Source of the DNA: Telmatactis stephensoni
Lineage: Eukaryota > Cnidaria > Anthozoa > Actiniaria > Isophelliidae
NCBI GenBank assembly: GCA_029948255.1
Contig: JALIZF010001706.1
Span: 248,001 to 312,000 of the forward strand
Length of the DNA stretch: 64,000 bases
Direction of reading: 5' to 3'
Below, piece by piece: positions 61,901-64,000 of the stretch. Below the pieces are notes generated by a model. It made no database searches. It saw nothing but the letters and a program-made list of their open reading frames with translations, and was not told the origin of the DNA. Position numbers and translations under genes: made by a program. Numbering within the stretch: position 1 is the first letter of the stretch; each line of letters opens with the position of its first letter.

Positions 61901-63975
61901 AATTAGATTCTTTTGTTTTATCAAACCAATTAGATTCTTTTGTTTTATCAAACCAATTAGATGACTTCTTACGAGGAGGTGCAGATTATCTGGGAGGGGA
62001 GGGGAGGATCTCTCTTCCCAAACTCTTCCATCTTTCTTCTCCCCTCCCACCCCTCCCTTCCCTTGAGAGCCATGCATAACAGGCTACCACTGTGCTGCAG
62101 TATATCATAACTTTCATAGCAGTCTTTCCTGGAATATTTTTCTCTCGATTTCTCTCTCTAAACCAACACAATTTATCTCATTTTTATTTGTAGTCACTCT
62201 CTTTATTGTTAAAGAAAACCAGAGAGTTCAGGACGACCTAATAGATGAAATGAAATGAAATTTTGAAATGAAGTGAAATTTTAGCATTTATATAGCGCAA
62301 ATATCTATATATATATAATCAAATGTGCTTAGAGTTTGTTAGTAGTAAGGACAGACTGTTGTACCGGACAACAATCCCCTACTCTTTGCGAACAGTACAA
62401 CAGGATCTTTTACGTCCACTATACAAGCAGGGTTAGAGTGAAAGCAGACGGGGCCTACAGCAGAAACCCTTTATGAGTTTCTGCCTACAATTTAACGTCC
62501 TTCCATCCGAGAAGACGTGAAGGTCTAACCGTTTGCAGATGTAATTACAAAGGTAGCACCTTCTCAATTATTTAAGGCAATTCCGTAGAAATAAAACTAA
62601 AAATGGCATTCTCATAAAATTTCACACAGTAATAACTTTTGAGTTGCTTATCCCAATAATGAAATAAAAAAATGGAGGTCACCTTTTTGCGATAGATTGC
62701 TTTAGAGTACACCATCTTTTGTGTCTTGAAGGCTCAAGATTCGAAAATCAAAATCGCGTAATTTTTGATCCTGAGCAGTGCTAGCTAACTAACATGAGCT
62801 CATTTTCTCTCTTTGAGCAATAGCCTAATATTATGATACAATAAATTGTTGTAAAAATGCGTTTGCCACAAGAAAGAAGGTAAAATTGGTTGATAGTACA
62901 TGCCGTTGAAGCAGCGTGAAAGCACCTTCCGACCGCACATTTTCGAAAATATCTAGAAAACTCGACACGGAATCTTTACTAAAATTATATAAATGATAGA
63001 GAACCTTATTACTGTTGATTTGCAAAATATAAAGAATTAGTGCCCTTGCTCGTTTCCGCGCTACGACGTTACGACGCGCTAAAGTGTGAAACAAGACGTC
63101 GTAAACAGCCTGTGACTGAAGAGGACTAAGGCGAGTGAACCACTATAGCGCCTCTTAGGGCGTGTCTACTGTTAAAAACTTCGTAAGACTAAAGCTTGCA
63201 TCATTTTAAGTCGAATATATATCTTTTACAATCGAACAAATCAAAATAGGCTGAACTATGCTATGCGCAGTAGATTCGAACCCGACCTCGACCTCCCGCA
63301 CGAAAGACCGACGCTCATCCAACTGAGCCAACCAGGCAGCGGTACTAAAGAATATAATAGAATAAAAGATGAACATATCTTGATTATTTTATTGCTTTGA
63401 ATGCTAACTACCTTAATTACTTTCTTAGGCTGGCTCTACATTGTCCACAATGTGAAAATGGAATGGTTAATCCTAATGATCCATTGGTCCTTCGTGGTAT
63501 CTGTTTCACTTGTCCATGGACAAACCAGAACCTTACATTTGAATGGCAACTCTACCTTATCAGTAAAAACTTAAGCTGGGCACCAGAAAAATGTGTACCT
63601 GGAAAAGTAATTGAAGATGATATTATTCTGAAGATTATCCAACCTCCAGTAAGAGTAGAGCCGACACAAAAAAATGTTACACCCATCACACCTAGACCAC
63701 CGCAGAGCATTTCTACAAGACCGGCGTTCTCTAGCAGAGGTGTTACCCGAGGCAGACACGGTAGTGGTTTCACTACTCGTCGACCAATTGGGACATATCG
63801 ACCTACCAAGTCTCCATCACAAGAAACTAAAATAGAGAAGGGAAATGTATGTAGTCGTAAGATAGCAACGAACCCTATAGCTAAACCTACAAATTGTAAG
63901 TTTGTAACACGATGGCCCACTTACAGACGTTCCATACCTACGACCTACTGGTTATGCCCGAACATTGGAACAACA
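48240..63975 (+). CDS. Polycystin-1-like protein: WSC, PKD repeats, REJ region; 3' part outside window
   Basis: Exons: 48240-48351, 48648-48737, 49856-50730, 51000-51119, 51600-51789, 52094-52184, 52688-52842, 57649-57784, 58299-58385, 60371-60490, 60584-60771, 60949-61170, 63429 to about 63975, with AG/GT borders and matching phase throughout. Order: WSC domain, several PKD-type Ig-like repeats (ISFGDG, KWKFGDKSP, WDFGDG), then REJ-like sequence (SCQPPSVKI, LVATIKGGSQRVVG, LLDGSDSKDPD, FNWDC). This order matches polycystin-1 family proteins, large multipass membrane proteins that sense ligands or flow with TRPP channels. GPS, PLAT and the 11 membrane helices would lie to the right of the window. 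No LRR unit was found at the N-terminus. In the last exon the frame stays open to a stop at 63993; donors at 63895 or 63976 are possible. Confidence 0.85.
48964..49125. repeat. MITE family M1, inverted copy
   Basis: Contains TATTGACAGTTGG, GAGCCAGACAGG, ATATGGACCGAGC and, at the right, AACTGAGTCAAT and ATCATATGACC. It is the reverse complement of the copy at 36574-36720, and similarity extends beyond the inverted ends (ACCTGATTTTTCTGTTAC to about 49170). Confidence 0.65.
49931..57784 (+). CDS. PKD-repeat exons of the polycystin-1-like gene
   Basis: Exon 49856-50730 holds two PKD-like repeats and the start of a third (YITWELDGKFW ... GFHRICVAAKNLVS; VDFTISFGDGLRP ... CGNYLVQVNVTNAIS; CSLNYKWKFGDKSP). 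Exon 51000 completes the third (HVFNKTGSHSVSVQIYNDVS). 51600 and 52094 make another (YIWHFNANH ... LYLTYVEVVNKVGS), and 52688 with 57649 another (FLWDFGDG ... GAYNIQVMVYNNVS). PKD repeats are Ig-like folds mediating cell or matrix contact and resisting force. Confidence 0.8.
51160..51500. repeat. CCTTT and CT-rich pyrimidine tract
   Basis: (CCTTT)n at about 51172-51268, then mixed TTCC/CTCC sequence to about 51500. It lies in the intron between PKD exons 51000-51119 and 51600-51789. The long Pro/Ser/Phe/Leu frames are artefacts. Confidence 0.9.
52975..53328. mobile_element. hAT-like MITE, 8-bp target duplication, internal CCTAAAAGATACC repeats
   Basis: CATTTGAG stands directly on both sides (52967-52974 and 53329-53336). 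The ends are CCCGGGGGGG and GGACTCCCAT and their inverted copies. Inside, CCTAAAAGATAC occurs five times on the plus strand. The 8-bp target suggests the hAT superfamily. Non-coding. Confidence 0.88.
53380..53700 (+). repeat. tRNA-derived SINE, family S2, second copy
   Basis: Shares with 43570-43780 CCTTGTTTC.ACTTCTTTCC, TGTAGCTT, AAAACAGAGCACTGATGGA and GTAAAATGAGC, preceded by a head with two tRNA-like A-boxes (AGTTGGTTAGTG and ATTTGGTTAGTGC). The doubled head suggests insertion into an older copy or a dimeric SINE. Confidence 0.7.
53804..54205. mobile_element. Second hAT-like MITE of the same family, inverted motifs
   Basis: AAGATACC stands directly on both sides (53796-53803 and 54206-54213). 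Ends are CCCGGGGG...GGACTCC and the inverted form. Inside, GGTACCTTTTAGGG-type motifs occur five times, the reverse complement of those in 52975-53328, so this copy lies in the opposite orientation or has diverged halves. Confidence 0.88.
54345..54374. repeat. (ATAG)n microsatellite
   Basis: About seven ATAG units just left of the composite element starting at 54410. Confidence 0.9.
54410..57348. mobile_element. 2.9-kb composite element with GAGGGGGACATGGGGG ends
   Basis: GAGGGGGACATGGGGG at 54410 and CCCCCATGTCCCCCTC ending at 57348 are inverted copies, and CTTACT flanks both ends. Near each end are AATCCGCAAAT-type subrepeats. A separate element is nested at 54699-55511. I found no transposase frame, so it is non-autonomous or dead. 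Confidence 0.75.
54699..55511. mobile_element. Nested TTAA-flanked element
   Basis: TTAAGGACGTTCGCGGG at 54699 and its inverted copy ending at 55511. If TTAA is the target, the ends are GGACGTTCGCGGG. TTAA targets suit piggyBac-like elements. The interior repeats GGGGGTCACCGT twice and GGCCGCCATCTTG twice. No transposase frame was recognised. Confidence 0.75.
57649..63975 (+). CDS. REJ-region exons of the polycystin-1-like gene
   Basis: After the last PKD repeat, SCQPPSVKILGW opens a receptor-for-egg-jelly-like stretch: LESQVTLDCSWTD (58299-58385), LAYGIYDIVLK (60371-60490), LVATIKGGSQRVVG with LLDGSDSKDPD (60584-60771), FNWDCHL with STWQILRM (60949-61170), CPQCENGMVNPNDPLVLRG (63429 onward). 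The last exon runs into a Thr/Arg/Pro-rich linker (TRPAFSSRGVTRGRHG, TTRRPIGTYRPTKSP), an unusual insert for this family and possibly a mucin-like hinge. Confidence 0.75.
59408..60257. repeat. 46-bp minisatellite, about 18.5 copies
   Basis: The unit reads CTGTTGGTTAGCTGTCAGTA then AATATTGTTAGTAGATTGTT then GGTAGG. Copies differ at few sites: GTCAG, GCAGG or GTTAG after AGCT, and TTAGTAG or TTGGTAG. It lies in the intron before REJ exon 60371-60490 and ends about 110 bp before it. Confidence 0.95.
61852..61959. repeat. 27-bp tandem repeat, four perfect copies
   Basis: The unit GATTCTTTTGTTTTATCAAA plus CCAATTA is repeated four times without change. It is open in frame on both strands (DSFVLSNQL), but no splice context links it to a gene. 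Confidence 0.95.
62230..62570 (-). repeat. SINE or LINE 3' fragment with GCGCTATATAAATG tail
   Basis: On the minus strand a body containing CTTCTCGGATGGAAGGACGT, GTAGGCCCCGTCTGC and AAAAGATCCTGTTGTACTG ends in GCGCTATATAAATGCTAAA, the same tail type as at 38527-38573. The 5' head is not clear. Confidence 0.6.
63272..63344 (-). repeat. tRNA-like SINE head
   Basis: Minus strand: A-box TTGGCTCAGTTGG and B-box GGGTTCGAATC with tRNA-like spacing, but the arms between do not form a normal anticodon stem. It is a SINE head rather than a working tRNA gene. It lies in the intron just before the last visible polycystin-like exon. Confidence 0.65.
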
Positions 63976-64000
63976 AGTAAGGTTATGAATTAAACTTCAA

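Noticed and set aside
61717..62079. Frames with DSFVLSNQL repeats on both strands
   Set aside because: They arise from a perfect 27-bp tandem repeat; no splice sites connect them to the polycystin-like gene.

Overview
The window is animal nuclear DNA: intron-rich genes with GT/AG exons of about 40-900 bp, long introns, tRNA-derived SINEs, a decayed LINE and very many short inverted-repeat (MITE or foldback) elements. The protein set (receptor tyrosine phosphatases, a CDK5-type kinase, a WSC/PKD/REJ polycystin-1-like protein, a secreted caspase-fold protein) and the style of the repeats suggest a cnidarian, perhaps a stony coral. That assignment is an inference from general resemblance, not a proof. 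All exon models were built by hand from splice sites, reading phase and recognisable protein motifs.

Layout. (1) 1-3735 (+): the 3' part of a receptor-type protein tyrosine phosphatase (RPTP-A), starting inside catalytic domain D1; its 5' end lies outside the window. (2) 5960-20642 (+): a complete paralogue, RPTP-B, with 26 exons encoding a signal peptide, an F5/8C (discoidin) domain, four fibronectin-III domains, a membrane segment and two PTP domains. A 1-4040 and B about 16700-20950 are a recent tandem duplication, and their introns still align. (3) 22070-27440 (-): a secreted protein of 512 residues with a caspase/legumain-like fold that appears to have lost both catalytic residues and carries an EF-hand-like loop; a possible alternative last exon or separate gene piece lies at 21460-21918. 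(4) 27600-32433: about 5 kb in which I recognise nothing. (5) 32434-45573 (-): CDK5-like kinase, nine exons found; three conserved blocks were not found. (6) 48240 to the right edge (+), with putative 5' exons at 34490 and 44748: a polycystin-1-like protein with a WSC domain, PKD repeats and the start of a REJ region; its 3' part is outside the window. If the two upstream exons are real, this gene is interleaved with CDK5 on the opposite strand.

The introns and spacers record much transposition. Several insertions have clean target-site duplications: TAA at 650-1018, 9 bp at 7588-7998, 8 bp at 52975-53328 and at 53804-54205, and TTAA at 54699-55511. Some can be dated against the RPTP duplication because the other copy keeps the empty site. 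The most unusual coding signal is that both RPTP copies carry a different one-base frameshift at the same point just after the D2 active-site loop, inside a small patch of strong divergence.
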